Shown here: piece after piece, positions 1 through 9,795 of the stretch | How positions within the stretch are numbered: the first letter of the stretch is position 1 | How the letters are laid out: every line of letters starts with the position of its first letter | NCBI GenBank assembly: GCA_016946835.1 | Contig: JACVTC010000132.1 | Location: 350,001 to 392,500 of the forward strand | DNA: 42,500 bases | Direction: 5' to 3' | Source of the DNA: Neocallimastix lanati (nom. inval.) | Taxonomy: Eukaryota; Neocallimastigomycota; Neocallimastigomycetes; Neocallimastigales; Neocallimastigaceae | Position numbers and translations under genes: made by a program | Notes under the pieces: model-generated | Told to the model about the DNA's origin: nothing | The model's database searches: none | The model's input: the letters and a program-made list of their open reading frames with translations, nothing else

Positions 1-582
1 GAATTCCACTAAGCCCACAATTTTTGGAACGAGTGACTCAGATGAACCTTTGAAAAATAGTTCATTTTAATTGTCTCTCTTCCCCACTATCGAAAGGTTA
101 GTCTCATGTTCATTTTAAAGCTAAAATTCCACCAAGAAGGAACAAGTATATATATATATATATATTTGATGGATATAATCTTCAAAAAATTCAGAAATAA
201 AGTCATAGGAAGAAAGAGAAGCATAGAAGCATTCAACGCTCTAATCCTTTCTAAATGAATAAAACATAGAGATCCTCGATGAAATTTAAAAGAATTTCAT
301 CTAAACGATGCAAGAGCATCGCATTTAAAAAAAAAATCCAATGTTTTAAAAAGATTTGATGATCTTCGCCATAAACAGGGGGGCGCAAGTCTTAGGAACA
401 ATCTTCTGAAACTCTACCCGTTCTAATAGCAATAGTAGTAAAATAGTAATATTGTATTTTATAACCTATTTATAACACAGCGTAAAAAAAAAACGTAATA
501 ATCCATGAAAACCCTAAAGTTGAATTGGGGATATTTTAAGCTAAGCATTAATTATAGCTTTAATTATTTGAGAACTTGATTA

Positions 583-894
583 CTATTGTAGCTTTGTACC
601 TTTAATACCTTGAAAATTTTGGAAACTGATTTTTTCCAGTAACGTTGTAAAACTATCGTCATATTTTTTTTGCACATTTATATTTTTTTTTGATTTTTTT
701 TTTTTTTTTTTTTTTGTATAAAGTTCTAGATTTTTTGGAATAGATTTAATAAGATACCCCTTTATAATACAGTTTGATTGATTTATTCCATTTTTTTTTT
801 TTTTTTTTGCAAAAATGATTTTAATCTGTATAGGCTGCTGCAGATACCAACAACAAGGAAAGGAATGCTTAGATCTCGAGAAAAAAAAAAGCAT
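583..894 (-). CDS. Uncertain open frame, hypothetical
   Basis: A 103-codon ATG-to-stop frame in the GC-richer island. Its N-terminal third has a mixed composition (several Cys, Trp, Tyr, Gln). The middle holds two lysine runs that are simply A-tracts read in frame, and the C-terminal 30 residues are again mixed. I recognise no motif. Read past its TAG stop, the same frame stays free of TGA to base 1. It could be an exon fragment, a pseudogene piece or chance; the lysine runs argue that much of its length is not selected coding sequence. Confidence 0.15.
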   Translation of the reverse strand: MLFFFSRSKHSFPCCWYLQQPIQIKIIFAKKKKKNGINQSNCIIKGYLIKSIPKNLELYTKKKKKKKSKKNINVQKKYDDSFTTLLEKISFQNFQGIKGTKLQ

Positions 895-967
895 AAGTAC
901 TCATAATAGAATTTATATCTAAATATAGTCGTCGTTTTTTTTTTTTTTTTTTTCTGAATTTATTTTA

Positions 968-1003
<36 letters not shown>

Positions 1004-1387
1004 GGAGAAGGAAACCGATTACACCAAAAAATAGATCAGTATTAATTAAAGTTTGAAATCTAGTCGTTCTAGATTTTGTTTGGGATCAAGTTAGAGGAGG
1101 AGAATAATAAAATAACTTTACTAATAACAAAAGATTGTAAGAACTTTTTTTTTTTTTTTTTTGTAAACAATAGGAATAAGTTTTATTTGAAAAGAAGGGC
1201 TTCTCTAATTTTAAAAAAAAAAAAAAAAAAAAATGTATGTGAGATATAATGTGTTCTAATAAAGAGATCATCTGAAAAAAAAAAAAAAAAAAAAGAAAAA
1301 AAAGGAAAAAGGAAAAAAGAAAAAAGGAAAAAAGGAAAAATACCTAGATAAATTAATAACTAGAAACTTTAGGAATAGGATTCATTT

Positions 1388-1843
1388 CTAAAAGAAGAAG
1401 GTTTGGGGTCCACTATAAATAAATGGAAAAAAAGGAGGAAGAGGAGGAGGAGAAGGAGATGGAAAGTTCATTTGGTTTTTATATAGCCAGTGTTGCCCAT
1501 TTTTCAATACCAAAAAGTCAATTTTATTTAAATTAGTCCATTTATGTACCTTTTTTTTTTTTTTTTTTTTAATCATTTTTCTAAATTTTTTTATTTTTGT
1601 CGTACAATGAGGAGAAACATCATTAAGCAAAAAATAAAAAAAAAAAAAAAAAAAAAAAAAAGGTGGTGGTCTCTTTTTTTTTTTTTTTTTTTTTTTATTT
1701 TTTTCTTCTTCTTTTTCTTCTTCCAGTACCAAGGCCATAACTTTTTCACCGTTATTTAGTATAGCATTAAGGAATAATTTCGTGAATAAAGATTGGAGAT
1801 CATGGACAGGACAACCTTTGACGGTGACCTTCTCTTTTTTCAT
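1388..1843 (-). CDS. Uncertain open frame, hypothetical, possibly an exon
   Basis: A 151-codon frame in the GC-richer island. Residues 1-41 look most like real coding sequence: mixed composition, an amphipathic stretch around LQSLFTKLFLNAILNNGEK, then a Glu/Lys-rich segment. After that the frame crosses an A-tract and a T-tract (poly-Lys, then poly-Phe), runs through a second mixed segment near residues 80-125, and ends in a Pro/Ser/Phe tract. No family was recognised. A real gene could use only parts of this, with the homopolymer blocks lying in introns, but I see no clear GT...AG pairs that keep the frame. Confidence 0.22.
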   Translation of the reverse strand: MKKEKVTVKGCPVHDLQSLFTKLFLNAILNNGEKVMALVLEEEKEEEKNKKKKKKKKRPPPFFFFFFFFYFLLNDVSPHCTTKIKKFRKMIKKKKKKKVHKWTNLNKIDFLVLKNGQHWLYKNQMNFPSPSPPPLPPFFPFIYSGPQTFFF

Positions 1844-2077
1844 AGAAAAATAGAAAAAATTTTATTTTTTGATAATAAATAATAATTAATAATAACAATA
1901 TTGAAGCCAATTTGAATAGGTGCTTTTAAATGAATGTATGTATCTACATTTAACAAAGAAAATCAAAAAAAAAAACATTTATCATAGATTCCATAATGAT
2001 ATAATTTAGAGGTTAAGAATATTAAAAATATTATAGGAACTTGAATCATAAGCTTTTTTTTTTTTTTTTTTTTTTTA

Positions 2078-2340
2078 GATCATTAAATGATCTAAAAAAA
2101 GGCTAAACTAAATAGGTGAATTTATTTTTTTTTTTTTTTTTTAATGATCTAAAAAAAAGGCTACTAAATAGGTGAATTTATTACTTTTTTTTTTATTTTT
2201 TTTTTTTTAATGATCTAAAAAAAGGCTAAACTAAATAGGTGAATTTATTACTTTTTTTTTTTTTTTTTTAATGATCTAAAAAAAAGACTAAACTAACTAA
2301 ATAGGTGAATTTATTAACTTTTTTTTTTTTTTTTTTTTTT
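2078..2340. repeat. Four-copy minisatellite: conserved core plus variable T-tract
   Basis: A core with the words AATGATCTAAAAAAA, GGCTAAACTAAATAGG and TGAATTTATTA occurs four times, beginning near 2085, 2143, 2209 and 2270. Copies are separated by T-tracts of differing length. Copy 2 lacks part of GGCTAAACTAAATAGG, and copy 4 has an extra CTAA and a G-to-A change. A 15-base palindrome, GATCATTAAATGATC, spans 2078-2092 at the left edge. No coding role is seen. Confidence 0.9.
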
Positions 2341-2396
2341 TTTCCTTAAAATTTTTTTTTATTCTTTAACAAATTTTCTCTTAAACCTAAAATGAA

Positions 2397-2501
2397 ATGA
2401 ATAAACTTTCTGCATGCATGCATGCATACATGCTTCACGGTGACGAAATAGGAAAAGCCAAATTGTTATTCAGGTCTAATGAAAAAATTGTGTGTTTTTA
2501 A
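2397..2501 (+). CDS. Small uncertain open frame (34 codons)
   Basis: An ATG-to-TAA frame of balanced composition in the GC-richer island, containing HGDEIGKAKLLFRSNEK. It overlaps a GCATGCATGCATGCATACATGC stretch near 2411-2432. An overlapping second plus-strand frame (2479-2628, 49 codons) begins MKKL and has a long hydrophobic segment, so it would look like a signal or membrane anchor. Neither has recognisable homology and neither stands out against the other frames here. Listed because it is too short to be found by a length cut-off and may be an exon. Confidence 0.12.
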   Translation: MNKLSACMHAYMLHGDEIGKAKLLFRSNEKIVCF

Positions 2502-2716
2502 TAAGTGCGTTAAGTTGAAGTTGATATTCCATTCAATCTATCTATTAATAATTTTTGAAATGATTTTTTTTTTAAGTCCCAAAACATTAATGAGAGAAAA
2601 TACCTCGATAGTTACTACTACCATCTGATAAAGTCACTCTTCTTAGGGGATAGCTACAAATAGAAGCAAAGTTCCATTTTTCTTAAATTTTTTTATTTTT
2701 TTTAATCATTTTTTTC

Positions 2717-2722
<6 letters not shown>

Positions 2723-2754
<32 letters not shown>
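2723..2754. repeat. T32 homopolymer
   Basis: An uninterrupted run of 32 T, followed at once by GG, AAAAGAA and an 11-base C run (2763-2773). Confidence 0.95.
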
Positions 2755-2755
<1 letters not shown>

Positions 2756-2849
2756 GAAAAGAACCCCCCCCCCCTTTCCAGATTTTATATTTCCATAAAT
2801 TAAAATTGAAAGGCATTTTCCAGCCGCATAGGAGGATTGTGTTTCTAAT

Positions 2850-2985
<136 letters not shown>

Positions 2986-3210
2986 AAGGTAAAACCGCCT
3001 TTAAAATAGATTCATGCAGTATCCACTCTAAAACTTTCTCTCCTCCCCCCCCCCTTTGAACCCATAAGAAAGAATCATCCTAAAATTAAAAATTTACTTC
3101 ACTCGATAGATTCTATGTTCGGTATACCGTGCTGTTAGTAAAGGTGTAAATGGGTAAGAATTATAACAAGGACTTTCTTAACGACACACTATTCCTTTTA
3201 ACATATCAAT

Positions 3211-3222
3211 TTTTAAATTATT

Positions 3223-3255
<33 letters not shown>

Positions 3256-3324
3256 CACTTTTTATTTTTCAGAACTCTTTAATGAAAAAATTAACAAAAT
3301 TATTTTTTTATACACCATCATTTA

Positions 3325-3355
<31 letters not shown>

Positions 3356-4205
3356 TTTTGTATCCTTATTAAAAATTTATATATATATATATTTTTTTTT
3401 TTTTATTATTTAATAAACATGTATATAAAAGTTGTTTTTTTTTTTTTTTTTTTTTTTATTTTCTTTATTAAAATGTATAAATTTTAATAATAAAATTAAT
3501 TATATTAATAAATTTTTTTTTTTATTTTTAATGATTAATATTTATTCTTATAGACTAGCACTTTTTTTTTTTTTGTATTTTTATTGTTTTTTTCTAAATA
3601 TTAATAATATATATATATATATATATTTTTTCAATTATGAATTAAAAATTTTGACATAAATACTTATTTTAAAAAAAAAAATTTTTTAATTAAAAATTTA
3701 ATAACAAATGAAATTATTACAAATGATAATAAAAAAATAAAAAATGTATGTAAAGTGTTAAAAATAAACACAATTTAAGTTTTATAATAAAATAATAAAT
3801 TAATCAAATAAATAAGGTAAAGGGAAAATTTGTTATTCTTTTTCAATCATTTTAAATATAAATTTTCCTTTTAATTTATTTGTTAATGATATTTTTATTT
3901 TTTTTTAATAATAAAAATTACTTCTTATAATAATAAAATAAAAAAAAAAAAAAAAAATTTTAAATACTGATAAAATTCTGTTTATATTATTATATACTAG
4001 TTTTTAATAATACTTTTAAAAATAAATAATTATAAAATAATAAAAAAAAAAAATATATTAAATTTCTTCTTGGAATATGTTACATATATATCATTTCTTT
4101 CTTTCTTTTTTTTTATATATTTTATTCTATGGGGTATTTATAATAATGAAAAAAAAAAATTTTTTTTTTTTTCTTTTTTTTTTTTTTTCTCTTAAATAAT
4201 CAAAC
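3211..4205. other. AT-rich spacer, 3' flank of the WOPR gene
   Basis: Almost pure A+T with A-, T- and (AT)n tracts at 3230-3256, 3323-3359 and 3380-3405. No gene was seen. On the minus strand it lies downstream of the WOPR stop codon. An AATAAA (plus-strand TTTATT at 4121-4126) about 80 bases past the stop is a possible polyadenylation signal, but such hexamers are common by chance in DNA of this composition. Confidence 0.7.
4121..4126 (-). promoter_or_regulatory. Possible polyadenylation signal AATAAA
   Basis: It sits about 80 bases downstream of the WOPR stop on the same strand, a usual distance for a 3' end signal. The very high A+T content makes the match weak evidence. Confidence 0.25.
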
Positions 4206-6404
4206 TTAATAATATATTACATTTTCGTGATTTTGGGTATTGGCATGTGCATCATTATTATAGTTTGGTTGCCAATTAGAATTATTAGCAATACCTTGAT
4301 ATATATTTTGATTATTTTGATTGATAATTGGTGGAGAACCGGAATTCCAAGAATTTTGAGAATCATTAATCACTTGAGTATGAACCATTTGAGTGTTATT
4401 CATATTATTACCACCCCATGCTGGAGCATTATTTTGTTGTGTCGTTACAGCTGTCGATGCCATATTTTGATTTTGATTATTTATAATAGTTGAATGTGGT
4501 GGGAAGGAAGAAATAGCTATTTGTTGTGTTGGTTGGTTTGGATTTACTGCTGCTTTTTGCATAACAGGTACAATTGGAGCAGTAGTAGGAGTAGAATTTG
4601 GAGTTGGAAGTGACTGTTGATGAACAACCGCTTGTGAATTATGACTATAACCAGTAAAATTTTGTTGATTATTTTGTTGATTCATAGTTGGAGATTGTAA
4701 GGAACGAAAGGCCATGGATGGACTATTATTCTTATTATTTAAGATAGGTGGAGTGTTATTAAATGTATTGACTAAGTTAATATCATTAGTTTGACGATTT
4801 TGTTGATAATACGTATTGGCATTAGCTTCATTTTGCATAAGAGGAGTTTGAATAAGGAATGGATTGAAATTGTTTGGCATACCATTGGATTGTTGTTGTG
4901 GTGGAAGTTGAGAATCATTCATTAAAATAGAATTTGGAGTTTGACTTTGTGGATTTTGTGATGGTTCATTCATTAAAATAGCATTTTGTGCTGGATTTTG
5001 TTGTTCAATCATATTAATTTGATTCTGTTGAGCTTGAGGTGGTTTTTCCATAAAGAGAAGTGAATGACTACGATCAAAGTTATTATCTATTGTTTTAATA
5101 GACGATGAAGAATTAGTATTATTATTATTTCCATTGCCTGGAGCTTGAGATATAATAAATGGATTTGATATTTGATTATCTTTAGCATAAGTTTGTGCTT
5201 GTTGTGGGGGAGCACTCATATTTTGTTGTTGACCTCCATAAGTAATACCATATATTGGTTGTGGTTGATTTTGTTGTGGATTATTATTGGCTTGTTGTTG
5301 AGCTTGTTGAGGCATTCCATTCATATTTTGTGGCATACCATTCATGCCCATACCATTCATACCATTCATTCCTTGGTTCATGTTTGGAGGCATACCATTC
5401 ATGTTTGGTGGCATGCCATTCATATTTGGTGGCATACCATTCATATTTGGAGCCATGTTTGGTGGCATACCATTCATATTACTACCATAAATAAATTGAG
5501 GAGAAGCAGACGTCATATTCATACCATTCTTGTAAAGATTTGGATCTTGGTAAGTTGGAGCATTTGCATTAAAGTTATTCATATTATTATTATTAATCAT
5601 GTTATTACTATTATTGGCTGCAATATTACTATTGGTTACAGCATAATTATTACGATTAACAACATTACTTTCATTAGTTCCAGAATTATTATTAGTATTT
5701 GATTGTATATTACTAACATCATTATCAACGCACCAATTAGGATTTTGAAGAGTAAGTTGATTCATATTAATTTGTTGTTTTTTGTTCGTACGGAAATTAA
5801 GAATTTCAATGTTTTTGTTACCACATTCTTTGTAAAGCTTTAATAATTCCTCATCACTGGATGGGGTATTAATCGTATGATAGGAAACATCTTGTTCATG
5901 ATAATATGAAATAAGGTGGAAAATTTTTCCTTCCACCTTAGCAGATAAAGTCTTCTTAATTAAACCATTTTGACGAATATTAAATTTCTTTAAATCTAAA
6001 GAAGGAATAATTCCCTTATATTTAATTTTTTTCATTTGAAGTTCTTCATTCTTAAGTACTGGATCTTCAATTTCTTTCTTATCCTTAGCCTTATTCTTTC
6101 TATTAGCCCATTTATTAGTTTTTCTTGGATCATCTAATTCAATATAAACTAAATAGTCTCCTAATATTCTTGAAGGAGACCAATATCTACCATCAGTCCA
6201 TCTTTTAATACCAGCTTCATCCTCTTTAAAAACAAATACAGAACCAGAAATAATACTACGACGTTCAACTCTAGATAAACGTTTTTGAATAGTTGGTAAT
6301 TTGTTATTTATAACAGCATTAAATAAAATTAAACTATCTAATAAGGTTTCAACATAACCAAAATAGGTTTCTGATAAAGAACACTTTCTTTGCTTCTTAA
6401 CCAT
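4206..6404 (-). CDS. Gti1/Pac2 (WOPR) family transcription factor with long N/Q/M-rich tail
   Basis: A complete 732-residue protein in one exon, ATG to TAA. Residues about 10-92 match the first WOPR block: ETYFGYVET near 12-20, then VERRSIISGSVFVFKEDE (46-63), then GIKRWTDGRYWSPSRILG (65-82), the most conserved signature of the family. A charged Lys/Glu linker covers 93-140. The second block, about 145-192, contains GLIKKTLSAKVEGKIFHLISYY (147-168) and a PSSDEELLKLY end. Known members (Candida Wor1, Histoplasma Ryp1, Fusarium Sge1, S. pombe Gti1 and Pac2) are nuclear sequence-specific DNA-binding regulators of morphology, development or nutrient response. From about 215 to the end the protein is low-complexity: N/S-rich (230-285), an NGMPPNM repeat (309-366), then Q/P/N-rich with isolated hydrophobic motifs. 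Wor1 also has a long Q/N-rich tail. Glutamine is encoded by CAA/CAG throughout, with no in-frame TAA or TAG, so the standard code is used. The start is the first ATG in the frame, 11 residues before the domain. Target genes cannot be read from the sequence. Confidence 0.97.
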   Translation of the reverse strand: MVKKQRKCSLSETYFGYVETLLDSLILFNAVINNKLPTIQKRLSRVERRSIISGSVFVFKEDEAGIKRWTDGRYWSPSRILGDYLVYIELDDPRKTNKWANRKNKAKDKKEIEDPVLKNEELQMKKIKYKGIIPSLDLKKFNIRQNGLIKKTLSAKVEGKIFHLISYYHEQDVSYHTINTPSSDEELLKLYKECGNKNIEILNFRTNKKQQINMNQLTLQNPNWCVDNDVSNIQSNTNNNSGTNESNVVNRNNYAVTNSNIAANNSNNMINNNNMNNFNANAPTYQDPNLYKNGMNMTSASPQFIYGSNMNGMPPNMAPNMNGMPPNMNGMPPNMNGMPPNMNQGMNGMNGMGMNGMPQNMNGMPQQAQQQANNNPQQNQPQPIYGITYGGQQQNMSAPPQQAQTYAKDNQISNPFIISQAPGNGNNNNTNSSSSIKTIDNNFDRSHSLLFMEKPPQAQQNQINMIEQQNPAQNAILMNEPSQNPQSQTPNSILMNDSQLPPQQQSNGMPNNFNPFLIQTPLMQNEANANTYYQQNRQTNDINLVNTFNNTPPILNNKNNSPSMAFRSLQSPTMNQQNNQQNFTGYSHNSQAVVHQQSLPTPNSTPTTAPIVPVMQKAAVNPNQPTQQIAISSFPPHSTIINNQNQNMASTAVTTQQNNAPAWGGNNMNNTQMVHTQVINDSQNSWNSGSPPIINQNNQNIYQGIANNSNWQPNYNNDAHANTQNHENVIYY
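5307..5480 (-). repeat. In-frame coding minisatellite in the WOPR tail (NGMPPNM units)
   Basis: Residues 309-366 are a run of NGMPPNM, with shorter NGM and NGMPQNM variants at the distal end. The DNA repeats the plus-strand word CATTCATATTTGGTGGCAT with small changes, in units that are multiples of three, so copy number can change without breaking the frame. The plus-strand frames here (5172-5702, 5255-5494) are antisense shadows of it. Confidence 0.9.
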
Positions 6405-6560
6405 TTTTGATATTATAATTATATTTTTTTTAATATATAAAGTTTCTTTTTTTTTTTTTTTTTAAATATATTTCTTAAAAAATTGCTTAAATAGTTTTAA
6501 ACTAACTTTTTCTTTATAACTTTTTTTTTTTTTTGCTAAAAAATATTATATTATAATAAT
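6405..6560 (-). promoter_or_regulatory. 5' flank and probable promoter of the WOPR gene
   Basis: Upstream of the ATG, on the coding strand, lie TATA-like words (TTATATATTAAAA at about 6429-6441) and two A-tracts (T-tracts on the plus strand at about 6448-6463 and 6522-6534). Poly(dA:dT) tracts are common nucleosome-depleting promoter parts in fungi. The whole neighbourhood is AT-rich, so no precise element is claimed. Confidence 0.3.
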
Positions 6561-8652
6561 ACAAATAATAATTTATTATTTACAATATAAAAACTTTTAT
6601 CATTTAAATATAACTTTATATTACAAATATTTAAATATATATCGTTTTTTTTTCTTTTCTTTTCTTTTCAGTATAAACTATTCATATTAATTTGTAAAAA
6701 AAATTATTATCTTTAAACTTTTCACTTTTTTCTTAATATTATTTTCTATACTGATAAAACTTATTTTTTAAGTGTTTTTTTCTTATTTACACTACTTCTA
6801 TAATATTCAAATAATAATAAAATTATCTTAATTATTGGATTTAATTAGTTTAAATATTAAAAAATTATTATTTTTTTAGATATATTAATAAAATAAAAAA
6901 TTTATTATCAATTAAAAAAAAAAAATAATTATTTGTAAAATAATAAAAAAAAATAAAAAAAAAACTTTTTTTGTGTCTATATATATATATAATTTTTTTT
7001 TTTTTCGTTTTTGTTGTTTTTTTTTTTTTTTTTCTTTTTTAATAAATAAAAAATTTTATATTATAATAAATAAATAAAAATTTAAAATATTATTTATTTA
7101 TTACTTAAAACTGAAAAATTAATAATTTTAAATATTTACAGTTAATAATAATAAAATTTAAGTTTTAATAAGGTTCAAATTAAAAATAAAATTTAATTAT
7201 TATTATCTGAATTTAAAGTTTTTTTTTTTTTCACTTATTAATTTTTCGTATTTAAAAGTTTATTATTTATAAATATAAAAAAAAAAAATTTTTTTTTATA
7301 AACATTAAAATATTTTAATAATAAAATAATGATTAATAATAATTTATATTTGAAATAAAATTATTATTAGCTTAAAATTATACAATAAAATAGAAAAAAA
7401 AAATGAGTGAAAAAGTTTTTTTTTTATATAAAAAATTTAAATTCAACTAAAATAGATAATAACCTTATATAGACTATATTTTAATATATGTTTAATATAA
7501 AATTTAATATAAAAAATGAATTATAAATTTAATTTATATATTATGAATTAAGTTTAATAAAAATTGTTTTATTTTATCCATAAATTGTTTTATAAAAATA
7601 CTTTTAATATATTACATTATAATGATTTATATATTACATATTAAATTTAAGTATATTTACTTTCACAATTCAATTGATATATATTAATAGTAAATAAAAT
7701 TAGTAACCTATATTTATATATAGTATCAATTTAGAATATAATCAATTCTATTTATTTTCTATAAAAATGATTAGAAAGAAGTATTGAATTTCTATAGTTT
7801 CAATATATTATAATATATTATTTTATTAAATTCAATGGTTTAATATAGTTTAAATTTAATAAATTAATTAATTATATATAATGTCATTATAATTTAAAAT
7901 TAATATAGAATTGAGTTATGTATTTTTATGATATAATATATTTTTATATTTAATTGGATTAAATGATTTTGTTTATTTTAATATATAAAATATTATATAT
8001 TAAAACTTAATATTATAGTTTATTCATATATATTAAATAATAAATTTCCTATTGAATCAATTTACTTTAATATAAAATTGAAGTCAGTAACTTTTTTATA
8101 TTAAATACAATGCTTAAACAGAACTTTAAACACTATATATGACACTATATATGTAATAATATAAAAGTATTTATTATGCCATATATTAATAATATATTTT
8201 TATATATTTATTTATTAATAATTATATATTGAATAAAAGGCTAATCATATAAATAAATTAATCATGAATTAAAATTATGAAACTATAATTAATATATTAA
8301 AATTGATTATAATTTAAAGCAAACTATATATTTAAATATAACAAATTAAATTTACTCTATAGGTTTAATGGTTTTACCTAATAAATGTTTATATTAATAA
8401 TATACTTTATATATTATCTATAAATTAGTAATAAATAAATTAAATTCTGGTATACATCATTTTAAATGTCTGAGTTTATTTAAGTTTTAATATTTTATTT
8501 GTATATTTTCAATATTACATTAATATATAAAACCAATATAATGTAAAATAATTTAACTATTTTAACAATTTAATATTTTATTAAAGTGTAATATAATATG
8601 TTTCATATAAAATAAATAAAAAATTCTATACAATAATTATTTAATAAGTTTG

Positions 8653-8684
<32 letters not shown>

Positions 8685-9415
8685 ATCATTACAAATTATT
8701 GTTAATTAAGGTTTTAGGTCAAAATAATTAAATTGCACAAATAGAATTTGAGAATTACTTATAAAGATTATTTTAATTTTTTTTTTTATATATATATATA
8801 TATTAGCTACTATTAAATTTTTAGTATTTAATGTGAATATTATTAATTTTAATAGAATAAATATATCTAATATATGGATTACTTATAAAAATAAATAATA
8901 TGTTAATTAATAATAATAATTAATTATTATAATTATTATCATAATTATTATTATAATATTGATAAAGAAAAAAAAGAGGATGGATAATGGATTATATTGG
9001 AACAAAAAAAAAAAAAAGAAAAAAAAAATTAAATTTTATTATTTCTATATATGTTAATATTATAATTAATTTATCATAAAGTTTAATAGTATAATATTAT
9101 TTAACTATAAATAATTATTAATTATAATTTTTTTTTTTTTATTTTCTGATTTATTATTTTATAGTTTGTTTTATTTTAAATAGCTTTAATCATTTGTTTA
9201 ATTAGTTATGATGAGACGAACAAAAGAAAAAAAAAAAATGTATTTTTTTTTCGTATTTGTTCGATTTTTCATATATTCATTATTACTACTACTATTATTA
9301 TTTATTATTATTATTATTATTAACTGTTTGTGAAATCAAATTTTTTTTTATGAGAAAAAAAAAGGTTTTATTAAATATATCAAAGGATTTTAATTTTTAT
9401 TATTATTATTATTAT

Positions 9416-9448
<33 letters not shown>

Positions 9449-9590
9449 CATTTTTATAATAAAAAAAAAAAAGAGCAAAAATACTAAATCATTTCGAAGA
9501 ACAATCAATGAAAAAAATTTAATCTTTTTTGTAATTATTAAGTATTGAACATTTTAAATTACATTAATAACATTTTATATTATTACATTA
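6561..9590. other. Gene-free AT-rich DNA
   Basis: I see no gene. From about 7440 to 8640 the sequence changes character: fewer homopolymers, and mixed A/T words such as TTTAATATA, AAATTTAATA and TATATATTAA. A near-duplicate ACACTATATATG occurs at about 8131-8153. A-tracts lie at 8656-8679 and 9421-9448, and (ATT)n near 9290-9322 and 9399-9420. Confidence 0.6.
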
Positions 9591-9795
9591 TTCATTTATT
9601 CATTTATTCATTTATTCATTTATTCATTTATTCATTTATTCATTTATTCATTTATTCATTTATTCATTTATTCATTTATTCATTTATTCATTTATTCATT
9701 TATTCATTTATTCATTTATTCATTTATTCATTTATTCATTTATTCATTTATTCATTTATTCATTTATTCATTTATTCATTTATTCATTTATTTAT
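9591..9795. repeat. 8-bp satellite, (TTCATTTA)n, about 25 copies
   Basis: Perfect tandem repetition of TTCATTTA over about 200 bases, degrading to TTTA units at the right edge. Because 8 is not a multiple of 3, translation gives an eight-residue cycle (YSFIHLFI) on the plus strand; the 113-codon frame at 9545-9886 is this artefact, not a gene. Confidence 0.97.

Noticed and set aside
1-6. Contig begins exactly at GAATTC (EcoRI site)
   Set aside because: It could mark a cloned fragment end, but one six-base site at an arbitrary window edge proves nothing.
1544-1759. 71-codon plus-strand frame, mostly F and K
   Set aside because: It consists of T- and A-tracts with short links; no sign of a protein.
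2605-2720. Minus-strand KWNFASICSYPLRRVTLSDG segment resembling the SDG motif of replication protein A
   Set aside because: Only three residues match a motif common in unrelated proteins, and a different frame of the same strand is equally open.
3095-3120. An 18-base GTAAAT...TTTTAG (minus strand) that would join two protein-like segments as a minute intron
   Set aside because: Introns of 18-21 bases are known from chlorarachniophyte nucleomorphs, but GT-AT-rich-AG strings are frequent by chance here, and the flanking peptides match no family.
4227-4493. Plus-strand hydrophobic frame that looks like a membrane protein
   Set aside because: Antisense to the N/Q-rich WOPR tail; AAT and CAA codons read backwards give I and L, which explains the hydrophobicity.
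5172-5702. Plus-strand 176-codon frame rich in I, H, W and S
   Set aside because: It lies wholly antisense to the WOPR gene and its repeats mirror the NGMPPNM coding repeat. The minus-strand frame is a clear family member.
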